A stretch of 64,000 nt of DNA from Erwinia amylovora (GTDB lineage Bacteria > Pseudomonadota > Gammaproteobacteria > Enterobacterales > Enterobacteriaceae): contig NZ_CP066796.1 of NCBI RefSeq assembly GCF_017161565.1, positions 1,364,001-1,428,000 of the forward strand, given 5' to 3'. Below, in pieces: positions 19,313 to 27,345 of the stretch (within the stretch, counting starts at the first letter, position 1; every line of letters begins with the position of its first letter). A program made the translations under genes and the position numbers. The notes beneath the pieces were generated by a model. The model saw nothing but the letters and a program-made list of their open reading frames with translations. It was not told where the DNA came from and did no database searches.

Positions 19313-19801
19313 ATGTTACCGAATTTTAGAAAAAACAAAGCCTCGTTCAGCCGGGCGAAGCATATGCCCGTTGCGGTGTGGGTTGCCGGCAGTTCGATTA
19401 TGGCTACTCGCTGCCTTGGCGTGCTGCTGTTGGCTAACGAACTCGGCTATGAGGAGTTGATGAACCTGATCCATCGTAGTGCTCAGGCCTGGGGTTCAAC
19501 GTTGATTTTCATCGCCAGTCAGCTGGTGTGGTTAATGGAACTGCGCTGCGCACTTGCCCTGATGCGCGGACACAACTGGGGACGATGGGGCTTCCTCGCT
19601 ATTCAGGCCGGCGTGCTGCTGTATATGTTTTTCGCCTCCCTGGGCTGGATTTACCCGGAGATATTCAGCATGGTCAGGGAAGATGACCGCCAGCTGATAC
19701 CCTCGCTGCTGCTGGAGAAATCAGCCGATTTGCTGGTGCTGCTGCTGCTTTTCGTGCCTGCCGGCAGCCGCCGTTATTTCACTCGCCGGGTTGAGCGCTA
19801 A
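19313..19801 (+). CDS. ybjO: YbjO family inner-membrane protein (DUF2593)
   Basis: A 162-residue membrane protein of unknown function. It has about four hydrophobic segments and the family blocks HRSAQAWGSTLIF, LRCALALMRGHNWGRWGF, FASLGWIYPEIFS and LVLLLLFVPAGSRR. The start at 19313 gives exactly the E. coli length (162) and sits 5 bp after a GGAGG ribosome site; the ATGs at 19286, 19289 and 19310 are less well placed. As in E. coli it follows potI, but rlmC, which in E. coli separates it from artJ, is missing. Confidence 0.85.
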   Translation: MLPNFRKNKASFSRAKHMPVAVWVAGSSIMATRCLGVLLLANELGYEELMNLIHRSAQAWGSTLIFIASQLVWLMELRCALALMRGHNWGRWGFLAIQAGVLLYMFFASLGWIYPEIFSMVREDDRQLIPSLLLEKSADLLVLLLLFVPAGSRRYFTRRVER

Positions 19802-19847
19802 CACAGCGACCGGGCGCAGCATCGCCTGCCGCCACGCACACCGCTGG

Positions 19848-20579
19848 TTAGCGCGCGAACCAGCGCTGATCCAGCCTGTCGATAGTGCCGTTGGCTTTCA
19901 GCACATCAATAGCCGCATTAAATTGATCCAGCAGCGCCTGATTGTCCTTACGTACCGCAATACCGATGCCGGTGCCAAAGAAGTCGCTGTCGGTAATGTG
20001 CTCACCCACGCTCGCCAGATTCGCATTGGTTTTCAGCCAGGCCCCCACCACCGCGCTGTCCCCCAGGATGCCGTCCAGGCGGCTATTTTTCAGGTCGAGA
20101 ATGGCATTTTGATAACTGTCATAGGCGACAGTGACGATCTCCGGATGTTTTTCCTGCAGATACCTCTGATGCGTGGTGCCGTTTTCAACCCCGACACGTC
20201 TCCCTTTCAGCTGTGAGATAGCGGTGAATTTCCCTTTCTGCGCAATGATAATGGCTGAATTGGCATAATAAGGTCGGGTGAAACTCACCTGTTTGCTGCG
20301 CTCTGCGGTGATATCCATGCCGGAAATGACGGCGTCATAGCGGCGAAATTTCAGTGCCGGTACCAGGCTGTCAAACGGGTTATTGCTAAAGCTGCACTCC
20401 GCTTTCATCTGCGCGCACAGCGCGTTGGCTAAATCGATATCGAAGCCGACGATCTGATTTTCGCCGTTAAGGGATTCGAAAGGAGGGTAGGTAGCCGACG
20501 AGGCGAAACGAATCTTCTCTGCGGCCTGGGGAGCAAAGGTTACGCTGGCGAGCAGGGCCGCCAGAACGATTTTTTTCAT
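19848..20579 (-). CDS. artJ: Arginine-binding periplasmic protein ArtJ
   Basis: Periplasmic SBP family 3 receptor that feeds L-arginine to ArtQMP. The 243-residue product has a signal peptide of about 19 residues (ending FAPQA-AE) and the family signature GFDIDLANALCAQM. Ligand-binding blocks SGMDIT and NGTTHQRYL are conserved. It lies beyond artM in its own unit with 131 bp of upstream sequence, as in E. coli, where it is transcribed separately under ArgR. I did not find a clear ARG box pair here. Its partner receptor ArtI is 22102-22833. Confidence 0.94.
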   Translation of the reverse strand: MKKIVLAALLASVTFAPQAAEKIRFASSATYPPFESLNGENQIVGFDIDLANALCAQMKAECSFSNNPFDSLVPALKFRRYDAVISGMDITAERSKQVSFTRPYYANSAIIIAQKGKFTAISQLKGRRVGVENGTTHQRYLQEKHPEIVTVAYDSYQNAILDLKNSRLDGILGDSAVVGAWLKTNANLASVGEHITDSDFFGTGIGIAVRKDNQALLDQFNAAIDVLKANGTIDRLDQRWFAR

Positions 20580-20710
20580 CTTTTTCAGTTCCTTAATGCC
20601 TTACAGTTCTGACGGAGGCCGTGACAAATGGCCTTTGCCACGGCTTGTTGAAAGGGTTAACGATGAGTTCAGTCGATAGCGGGGCGATTGCTATAGCCCG
20701 CGGTCAGCGT

Positions 20711-21382
20711 TTATCCGTTGCGCCGCTCAAAAGCCAGCGCCCGTCGTTCAATCAGGCGCATTAACAGGGTCAGTAAGCCGTTGACGCACAGATAAACCAC
20801 GCCAGCGGCGGCAAACACGCCGATGTCGTAGGTGCGCCCGTACAGCAGCTGACCCTGGCCCATGACCTCCATCAGCGTAATGGTATAGGCCAGTGAAGTG
20901 CTTTTAAACACCAGCACCACCTCGTTGGAGTAGGACGAAAGCGCACGCTTAAACGCATAGGGCAGCAGGATGCGCAGCTGGTCTTTACGGTCCATCCCCA
21001 ATGCGGCACAGGCCTGCCACTGTCCGGAGGGGATGGCGCGTACCGCACCGTGAAACAGTAACGTGGTGTAGGCAGCACTGTTAAGTGACAGCGCCAGCAG
21101 CGCGCACAGCCACGGTTGTGACAGCAGGCTCCACAGCCAGGATACGTTCTGAACAGAAGGAAACTGGCCCGGCCCGTAGTAGATCAGGAAGATCTGTACC
21201 AGCAGCGGAGTACCGGTAAACAGCGTGATATAACCCCGGGTCAGCATGCTGAACACCGGCACTTTCAACGCCAGCACCACGGTGAAAATCAGCGCCAGCG
21301 CCAGGGCCAGCAGCAGCGACGCTACGGTCAGCGACAGGCTGGTGTGCAGCCCCTTCAGCAGTTCAGGAAAATAGTTCAGCAT
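20711..21382 (-). CDS. artM: Arginine ABC transporter permease ArtM
   Basis: Inner-membrane permease of the arginine importer. The 223-residue protein (222 in E. coli) has the HisM-type helix layout and conserved block GYITLFTGTPLLVQIFLIYY. The EAA loop is near GQWQACAALGMDRKDQLR (residues about 130-148). The start codon overlaps the artQ stop by one base (TGATG), so the two are translationally coupled. It should pair with ArtQ. Confidence 0.95.
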   Translation of the reverse strand: MLNYFPELLKGLHTSLSLTVASLLLALALALIFTVVLALKVPVFSMLTRGYITLFTGTPLLVQIFLIYYGPGQFPSVQNVSWLWSLLSQPWLCALLALSLNSAAYTTLLFHGAVRAIPSGQWQACAALGMDRKDQLRILLPYAFKRALSSYSNEVVLVFKSTSLAYTITLMEVMGQGQLLYGRTYDIGVFAAAGVVYLCVNGLLTLLMRLIERRALAFERRNG

Positions 21383-22098
21383 CAGGCATCTCCCCGCTCA
21401 AAGCGTGTTGCGCGTAGCTCAATGCGTTTCAGCACCTGCTGGCTGAACAGGGTGATCACCAGGTAAATAGCCGCAGCAATCATATACCAGGTGAAAGGCT
21501 CCTGTGTACGCGTGGCGATGCTTTTGGTTTGCAGCATAATGTCGTTAACGCTGATCAATGACACCAGCGCAGTGTCTTTCAGTAACACCAGCCACTGGTT
21601 GCCCAGCCCCGGTAACGCATGTCGCCACATCTGCGGCACAATCAGGCGCAGAAATATGGCAGACTTTTTCATTCCTAACGCCTGTCCTGATTCCCATTGC
21701 CCCAGCGGTACAGCCTGCAGCGCGCCGCGCAGAGTTTGCGATGCATAGGACGCGTAGAGGATCGCCAGCGCAATCACTCCGCAGAGGAAGGGGCTGACGT
21801 CAAAATTCTCGATGTTGATCTGCACCGGGATCTGTACGAAAGCCAGATCGAGGGTAAAACCATCCGACAGGCTGATCAGCAGCTGCGAGGCACCAAAATA
21901 GATAAACAGCACCACGAGGATTTCCGGCAAAGCACGAAACAGCGTGACCAGTCCGCTAGCGAGCCACGCCAGCGGGCGCCAGCGGGCAGATTCCCAAACG
22001 GCAAACACCATCGCCATGAATAATCCGGCGACCAGGGCGCAGACGGCCAGTCCGACGGTTATCCCGGCGGCACTGGCAAGAGGATAGAAGTCGTTCAT
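21382..22098 (-). CDS. artQ: Arginine ABC transporter permease ArtQ
   Basis: Permease partner of ArtM. It is 238 residues long, as in E. coli. The region [20 protein letters not shown] and the EAA loop ([20 protein letters not shown]) are typical of the polar amino acid HisQM group. It starts 3 bp after the artI stop codon and overlaps artM by one base, inside artPIQM. Confidence 0.95.
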   Translation of the reverse strand: MNDFYPLASAAGITVGLAVCALVAGLFMAMVFAVWESARWRPLAWLASGLVTLFRALPEILVVLFIYFGASQLLISLSDGFTLDLAFVQIPVQINIENFDVSPFLCGVIALAILYASYASQTLRGALQAVPLGQWESGQALGMKKSAIFLRLIVPQMWRHALPGLGNQWLVLLKDTALVSLISVNDIMLQTKSIATRTQEPFTWYMIAAAIYLVITLFSQQVLKRIELRATRFERGDA

Positions 22099-22101
22099 TG
22101 A

Positions 22102-22833
22102 TTACTGCTGGAACCATTTACTGTAGAGGGCTTGGTAGCTGCCGTTGGCTTTAACTTTGTCCAACGCCGCGTTGAGTTTACCCTGCAGCTCGCTGTTTCC
22201 CTGGCGAACGGCAATGCCGAGTCCGCTACCAAAGTAGGATTTGTCGGTGACCTTTTCGCCAAGCGGTGCCAGCTCCGGGTTCTTCTTCAGCCATTCATTG
22301 ACCACTGCCGTGTCGCCAAATACGGCATCGAGACGGCCATTTTTCAAATCGAGGATGGCATTCTGGTAGCTGTCATAAGGCACCACTTTGACTTCCGGCA
22401 GTTTCTCGGCGATGTACTTCTGATGCGTGGTGCCGTTTTGCACCCCTACGCGCTTGCCTTTCAGCGCATCCACACTGGCCACTTTGCCTTTCTGCGTGAT
22501 AAACAGGGCCGAGTTATCATAATAGGCTTGGGTAAACAGCACCTGTTTTTCACGCTCGGGGGTGATATCCATTCCCGACATTACTGCATCGAAGCGGCGG
22601 AATTTCAGGCTGGGGATCAGGCTGTCAAAGGCCTGATTGGTAAAGGTACAGTCGGCATCGATTTCACGGCATAGCGCGTTTGCCAGATCGACATCAAAGC
22701 CCTGAATTTTGTTGTTGGCATCAATAAACTCGAACGGCGGATAAGACGCTTCAGCAGCAAAACGGATGGTCTGGCTGGCGCCGGCGCTCAGGCTATAACC
22801 AGCTAACAGTGCGGCAATGACAATTTTTTTCAT
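22102..22833 (-). CDS. artI: Periplasmic binding protein ArtI
   Basis: SBP family 3 periplasmic receptor of the art system; in E. coli it is a paralogue of ArtJ whose ligand is less clear. The 243-residue product begins MKKIVIAALLAGYSLSAGAS with cleavage near residue 19. It shares GFDVDLANALCREI, SGMDIT and NGTTHQKY with ArtJ. The start at 22833 has a CAGGATA ribosome site and gives the E. coli length; an open frame 5 codons longer runs to 22848. It lies between artP (15 bp away) and artQ (3 bp away). Confidence 0.94.
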   Translation of the reverse strand: MKKIVIAALLAGYSLSAGASQTIRFAAEASYPPFEFIDANNKIQGFDVDLANALCREIDADCTFTNQAFDSLIPSLKFRRFDAVMSGMDITPEREKQVLFTQAYYDNSALFITQKGKVASVDALKGKRVGVQNGTTHQKYIAEKLPEVKVVPYDSYQNAILDLKNGRLDAVFGDTAVVNEWLKKNPELAPLGEKVTDKSYFGSGLGIAVRQGNSELQGKLNAALDKVKANGSYQALYSKWFQQ

Positions 22834-22848
22834 CGTTATATCCTGCAA

Positions 22849-23577
22849 TCAGTGCGATAGGTAATGTGCAAACGCCTCGGTTTGCGGCTGGTTAAAGCTG
22901 CGGTCATCACCCTGTTCCACGATGTGACCGTTTTCCATGTAAACCACGCGGCTGGCGGTCTTACGCGCCACTTCTACTTCATGGGTGACGATGACCTGGG
23001 TGATATGAGTCTGCGCCAGCTCATGAATAATGCTGACGATTTGCGCAGTAATTTCAGGGTCAAGTGCGGCAGTCGGTTCGTCGAACAACAGCACGGCTGG
23101 CTCCATCATTAGCGCACGGGCAATGGCTACGCGCTGCTGTTGGCCACCCGACAGATGCAGGGGATAGCGGTCGGCGAACGGGGTCAGGCGCAGGCGCTCA
23201 ATCAGCTTTTTCGCCCGCTCATGCGCCCGGTCTTTGCTTAAGCCGAGCACGCGACACGGAGCTTCCGTCAAATTTTGTGTGACGGTGAGGTGCGGCCAGA
23301 GATGATATTGTTGGAACACCATGCCGACATTTTGACGCAGTGCGCGAATGGCGCTGTCGGCAGGCGGTTTACCGAAGTCAAAGTTGTTTCCGGCGATCGA
23401 AAGCGTGCCCGAACGCGGCATTTCCAGCAGGTTTAACACGCGCAGGAGTGAACTTTTACCGGCACCGCTCGGCCCAAGCAAAACCAGCGTCTCGCCCTCC
23501 GGGCAAGTTAGCTGAATGTCAAACAGCGCCTGATGGGCACCATAGAAGCAGTTAATAGCGTTTAGTTGAATACTCAT
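22849..23577 (-). CDS. artP: Arginine ABC transporter ATP-binding protein ArtP
   Basis: ATPase of the arginine importer. The 242-residue protein has Walker [10 protein letters not shown] (about residues 35-43), Q loop [10 protein letters not shown], signature LSGGQQQR, Walker [13 protein letters not shown] and the switch histidine in VTHEVEVA. The start at 23577 ([10 protein letters not shown]) matches the E. coli N-terminus and length; a second ATG two codons upstream at 23583 is in frame. It is the first gene of artPIQM, and a sigma70-like promoter is placed just upstream. Confidence 0.95.
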   Translation of the reverse strand: MSIQLNAINCFYGAHQALFDIQLTCPEGETLVLLGPSGAGKSSLLRVLNLLEMPRSGTLSIAGNNFDFGKPPADSAIRALRQNVGMVFQQYHLWPHLTVTQNLTEAPCRVLGLSKDRAHERAKKLIERLRLTPFADRYPLHLSGGQQQRVAIARALMMEPAVLLFDEPTAALDPEITAQIVSIIHELAQTHITQVIVTHEVEVARKTASRVVYMENGHIVEQGDDRSFNQPQTEAFAHYLSH

Positions 23578-23609
23578 GCGCAAAAAGTGAATAGCAATTG
23601 ATGGCGCAA

Positions 23610-23638
23610 ATCTTAACGCCGACAGAATAGTTATGCAA
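23610..23638 (-). promoter_or_regulatory. Candidate artPIQM promoter
   Basis: Minus strand TTGCAT (23638-23633), 17-bp spacer, TAAGAT (23615-23610), 33 bp before the artP ATG. Two sequences resembling ArgR boxes (11 of 14 consensus positions each) lie at 23588-23601 and 23624-23637, the second overlapping the -35 element. They are 36 bp apart instead of the usual 21, so ArgR control is only a suggestion. Confidence 0.4.
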
Positions 23639-23777
23639 TCATTGTGCGTTAAAATTTATTTCTGCTTGCAGAATGCGTAAATTACAGCACATCATATCGC
23701 GTTACAGGTATATCTGGCCTGTTAGCCTGTCGGCGTTATGCAACTGTGCGTGCCACAGGGCGGGGCACGCAAAAAAC

Positions 23778-24308
23778 TTATTTTGACAGCAGCTGATAGA
23801 GTGAGCCGCTGGCCAAATGCGGCTTATGCCCCAGATAGCGCACGTCATCCACCGTCCAGCAGGCGCCTTCGCGGACCATTAATACCTCATCCTGCCATTC
23901 GCTGTTACCCTGTTGCAGGGTGACGCGCAGGGGAATGTTGCGGGCATCGCGGTTGGGAATGGTCGAGGAATCGGTAACGCTGGCGTGGCTTGCGCCCTCG
24001 CTGGCGCTGGAGAAAATATCCCCGGTCAGCATGACGCTTTTTTGCGGTTCGCGTTGTACGCCGATCAGCGATTGGTACAATTTGTCACTGAGATAAGGGC
24101 GGTACTTTGCCAGCAGCTGCGCATCTGGTACGCCTTTTGCGGGCTGCTGCGCGCGCAAATCGTAAAACTGCTGCGCCACGCTGTCGGGGCCACCCCCGAC
24201 ACAGGAGCTCAGGCGTGCACCGGTGTCTTCCAGGGCCGGCTCGACGGTGTTACAGGCACTGAGTAACAGAGCCGCGGGTAGCACGGCAGCGAAAGGCGGG
24301 TATTTCAT
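23778..24308 (-). CDS. ybjP: YbjP family lipoprotein
   Basis: A 176-residue predicted lipoprotein of unknown function. The signal peptide ends in the lipobox LSAC with Cys19 as the lipidated residue; the next residue is Asn, so an outer-membrane location is expected under the +2 rule. The mature part keeps the family blocks CVGGGPDSVAQQFYDLR, STIPNRDARNIPLRVTLQQG and WQDEVLMVREGACWTVDDVRYLG. It follows the divergent artP side as in E. coli and is transcribed away from ybjQ. Confidence 0.88.
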   Translation of the reverse strand: MKYPPFAAVLPAALLLSACNTVEPALEDTGARLSSCVGGGPDSVAQQFYDLRAQQPAKGVPDAQLLAKYRPYLSDKLYQSLIGVQREPQKSVMLTGDIFSSASEGASHASVTDSSTIPNRDARNIPLRVTLQQGNSEWQDEVLMVREGACWTVDDVRYLGHKPHLASGSLYQLLSK

Positions 24309-24408
24309 TTTGATTTCCTTATTGTTATCTGGGGGCGTGCTTTATCATTAAGTATAGCCACTCAGTTTAACCCTGAAAGCGATAGCCATTCTGACCAAGG
24401 AGAGCAAC

Positions 24409-24732
24409 ATGAAATTTTCCACAACCCCCACGCTGGAAGACCAGCCGATTAGCGAATATTGCGGCGTGGTGACCGGTGAGGCGATCCTCGGCGCAAATAT
24501 CTTCCGCGACTTTTTCGCCGGCATCCGCGATATCGTCGGCGGGCGCTCCGGTGCGTATGAAAAAGAACTGCGCAAAGCGCGTCAGATCGCGTTTGCCGAG
24601 CTGGAAGAGCAGGCAAAAGCGCTGGGTGCTGATGCGGTGGTGGGCATTGATATAGATTATGAAACCGTAGGCAAAGACGGCAGCATGCTGATGGTCAGCG
24701 TCAGCGGCACCGCGGTGAAACTGCGCCACTGA
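24409..24732 (+). CDS. ybjQ: YbjQ family protein (UPF0145)
   Basis: A 107-residue cytoplasmic protein with the compact YbjQ fold, known for forming pentamers; function unknown. The conserved core [20 protein letters not shown], the [13 protein letters not shown] stretch and [15 protein letters not shown] are all present. The ATG follows AAGGAGAGCAAC. The stop overlaps the amiD start (TGATG), so the two are cotranslated. Confidence 0.93.
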   Translation: MKFSTTPTLEDQPISEYCGVVTGEAILGANIFRDFFAGIRDIVGGRSGAYEKELRKARQIAFAELEEQAKALGADAVVGIDIDYETVGKDGSMLMVSVSGTAVKLRH

Positions 24733-25574
24733 TGCGTCCCATTTCTGTCCTACGCCCGCTGTGGGTGCTGCTGGCTATCTCCCTTTATACCTCAATAACG
24801 CCGCAGGGGCTGCAGCCGCAGCGGGGTTATACGGTGGATACCCGCCAGCAGGCTTACGGTATACGCCCGCGCATCAAGGTGCTGGTGATTCATTACACGG
24901 CCGGTGATTTTCCGCGTTCGCTGAACGTGCTTACCGACCGCAGCGTCAGCGCGCACTATTTACTTCCGGCCGTGCCGCCGAAGTATGACGGTCAACCGCT
25001 GGTTTGGCGGCTGGTGCCTGAGTCGATGCTGGCCTGGCATGCCGGGATCAGCTTCTGGCGAGGAGCCACCCGGCTCAACGATACCTCGATTGGTATTGAG
25101 CTGGAGAACCCAGGCTGGCACCGCACCGCCTCCGGCGTGAGCTGGGCTCCGTTTCCTGCTGCGCAAATGGCCGCGCTGCTGCCGATGCTGCGTGATATCG
25201 TCGAGCGTTACGCCATCAGCCCGCCGGACGTGGTGGCGCACAGCGATATCGCCCCGATGCGTAAGCAGGATCCCGGCCCGCTATTTCCGTGGCGCTGGCT
25301 GGCCCTGCAGGGCGTGGGGGCGTGGCCTGATGATGACCGCGTGGCGTTTTATCTGGCCGGGCGGCCCGCCAGCCAGCGGGTAGACATAACGAAACTGCTG
25401 GGCCTGCTGGCAAGTTATGGCTATGAAGTGCCCAACCCGATATTGCCGTATCAGCGACAGGCGCTGATCGCGGCGTTTCAGATGCATTTCCGCCCGTCAG
25501 ACTACCGCGGCATCGCCGATGCGGAAACAGAGGCAATCGCCGCCGCGCTGCTGGAAAAATACCCTGCACAGTAG
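24732..25574 (+). CDS. amiD: N-acetylmuramoyl-L-alanine amidase AmiD, without lipobox
   Basis: Zinc amidase of the PGRP/T7-lysozyme fold that cleaves the MurNAc-L-Ala bond, including anhydro-muropeptides. The 280-residue product has the zinc ligands in VIHYTA (His, residue about 54) and in VVAHSDIAPMRKQDPGPLFPW (His and Asp), and the catalytic-type Glu in TSIGIELENPGW. A C-terminal peptidoglycan-binding-like helical domain ends ALLEKYPAQ. E. coli AmiD is an outer-membrane lipoprotein with a lipobox (LLAGC). Here residues 1-30 hold a hydrophobic stretch LWVLLAISLYTS but no cysteine, so lipidation is not possible; it may be secreted into the periplasm or held by an uncleaved signal. The last 84 bp of the gene are the first copy of the downstream 117-bp tandem repeat. 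Confidence 0.93.
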   Translation: MRPISVLRPLWVLLAISLYTSITPQGLQPQRGYTVDTRQQAYGIRPRIKVLVIHYTAGDFPRSLNVLTDRSVSAHYLLPAVPPKYDGQPLVWRLVPESMLAWHAGISFWRGATRLNDTSIGIELENPGWHRTASGVSWAPFPAAQMAALLPMLRDIVERYAISPPDVVAHSDIAPMRKQDPGPLFPWRWLALQGVGAWPDDDRVAFYLAGRPASQRVDITKLLGLLASYGYEVPNPILPYQRQALIAAFQMHFRPSDYRGIADAETEAIAAALLEKYPAQ

Positions 25575-26306
25575 CGATTAGCCCGTTGCTGAAACGCCCG
25601 CCATGCCCGCCCGTCAGACTACCGCGGCATCGCCGATGCGGAAACAGAGGCAATCGCCGCCGCGCTGCTGGAAAAATACCCTGCACAGTAACGATTAGCC
25701 TGTTGCTGAAACGCCCGCCATGCCCGCCCGTCAGACTACCGCGGCATCGCCGATGCGGAAACAGAGGCAATCGCCGCCGCGCTGCTGGAAAAATACCCTG
25801 CACAGTAGCGATTAGCCCGTTGCTGAAACGCCCGCCATGCCCGCCCGTCAGACTACCGCGGCATCGCTGATGCGGAAACAGAGGCAATCGCCGCCGCGCT
25901 GCTGGAAAAATACCCTGCACAGTAGCGATTAGCCTGTTGCTGAAACGCCCGCCATGCCCGCCCGTCAGACTACCCGGCATCGCCGATGCGGAAACAGAGG
26001 CAATCGCCGCCGCGCTGCTGGAAAAATACCCTGCACAGTAGCGATTAGCCTGTTGCTAAAACGCCCGCCATGCCCGCCCGTCAGACTACCCGGCATCGCC
26101 GATGCGGAAACAGAGGCAATCGCCGCCGCGCTGCTGGAAAAATACCCTGCACAGTAACGATTAGCCCGTTGCTGAAACGCCCGCCATGCCCGCCCGTCAG
26201 ACTACCGCGGCATCGCCGATGCGGAAACAGAGGCAATCGCCGCCGCGCTGCTGGAAAAATACCCTGCACAGTAGCGATTAGCCTGTTGCTAAAAACGCCC
26301 GCCATG
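25491..26306. repeat. Seven-copy tandem repeat (117/116 bp) at the amiD-ltaE junction
   Basis: Units begin (CGCCCGTCAG) at 25491, 25608, 25725, 25842, 25959, 26075 and 26191; the last ends near 26306. Each unit joins the final 84 bp of amiD (with stop codon) to about 33 bp that includes the end of convergent ltaE. Copy 1 contains the genuine amiD end and copy 7 the genuine ltaE end, so the array arose by duplication across the junction. Copies are nearly identical but differ at known points: TAG or TAA stop, GCCCGTTG or GCCTGTTG, and ACCGCGGCA or ACCCGGCA (copies 5 and 6 are one base shorter). Because 117 is divisible by 3, long chance open frames run through on both strands; they are not genes. 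Confidence 0.97.
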
Positions 26307-27282
26307 CGTTGACCAGAATTTGCAGCGCCGCCCGGTCTACGTCGATATGTGTTACCAGACGCGTCACCGCGCCGGGACTGAGCAGAATATCACGCTCGCG
26401 CATCCACGGCCCCAGTGAAGCGATCTGTGCTTGCGGCAGTCGCAGAAAGACCATATTGGTATCCTGACTGATGACATCCACGCCAAGGTCTTGTAGCGCG
26501 CCAGCCAGCCAGGCGGCGTTATCATGATCGTCCTTCAGACGTGCGACGTTATGTTGCAACGCATACAGCCCGGCCGCCGCCAGGATGCCCGCCTGGCGCA
26601 GCCCGCCGCCGGTCATTTTTCGCCAGCGGCGCGCCCGCTGAATAAACGCTTCGCTGCCGCAAAGCATGGAGCCAACCGGTGTAGCCAAACCTTTCGACAG
26701 GCAAATTGTGAGCGTATCGCAATAGCGCGCCAGCGTTTCGAGTGGTAAACCGAGCGCCACCGCAGCATTGAAAATGCGTGCGCCGTCGATATGCAACGCC
26801 AGCTGACGCTCACGGGTGAAATCCCACGCCTGTTGCAGGTAGCTTATCGGCAGTACCTTGCCGTTGTGGGTGTTTTCAAGACTCAGCAGGCGGGTAACAG
26901 CAAAGTGGATCTCGTCAGGCTTGATAAACTGCGCCACCACGTCCAGCGGCAGCGTGCCGTCAGCGGCGGCGAGGATCGGCTGGGGCTGGATGCTGCCCAG
27001 TACCGCTGCGCCGCCCGCTTCATACTTATAGTTGTGTGCCAGCTGGCCGACAATATACTCTTCACCACGCTGACAGTGGCACAGCAGCGCCACCAGATTG
27101 GCCTGTGTGCCGGTGGGCAGGAACAGCGCCGCCGCTTTATCGCTCAGACGTGCGGTTTCGGCTTCAAGCTGGTTGACCGTGGGATCGTCGCCGTATACGT
27201 CGTCGCCGGTTTCAGCATGCATCATTACTTGCAGCATGGCCGCTGTCGGGCGTGTAACGGTATCACTACGCAAATCAATCAC
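26278..27282 (-). CDS. ltaE: Low-specificity L-threonine aldolase
   Basis: PLP enzyme that cleaves L-threonine and L-allo-threonine to glycine and acetaldehyde. The 334-residue product starts with GTG at 27282 (MIDLRSDTVTRPT), 7 bp after an AGGAG ribosome site and in line with the E. coli N-terminus; a GTG six codons upstream at 27300 has no better support. The PLP lysine is in TICLSKGLATPVGS (about residue 197), with HNGKVLP, LHIDGARIFNA and WRKMTGGGLRQ also conserved. Its last codons (AFLATG-stop) lie in the final copy of the amiD tandem repeat. poxB lies 63 bp upstream on the same strand; E. coli ybjS and ybjT, normally between amiD and ltaE, are absent. Confidence 0.94.
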   Translation of the reverse strand: MIDLRSDTVTRPTAAMLQVMMHAETGDDVYGDDPTVNQLEAETARLSDKAAALFLPTGTQANLVALLCHCQRGEEYIVGQLAHNYKYEAGGAAVLGSIQPQPILAAADGTLPLDVVAQFIKPDEIHFAVTRLLSLENTHNGKVLPISYLQQAWDFTRERQLALHIDGARIFNAAVALGLPLETLARYCDTLTICLSKGLATPVGSMLCGSEAFIQRARRWRKMTGGGLRQAGILAAAGLYALQHNVARLKDDHDNAAWLAGALQDLGVDVISQDTNMVFLRLPQAQIASLGPWMRERDILLSPGAVTRLVTHIDVDRAALQILVNAWRAFLATG

Positions 27283-27345
27283 CTTTGTACTCCTGTTCAC
27301 AGTGAAACGGACGCTGCGGCCTCCGTCACATGGCCGGCAACCGAT

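Noticed and set aside
25216..25980. 254-codon minus-strand open frame with 39-residue repeats, and several plus-strand frames in 25586-26312
   Set aside because: They arise because the tandem unit is 117 bp, a multiple of 3. They overlap amiD and have no ribosome site or family resemblance.
25491..26306. CRISPR array
   Set aside because: Units are 116-117 bp, contiguous and coding-derived; there are no unique spacers.
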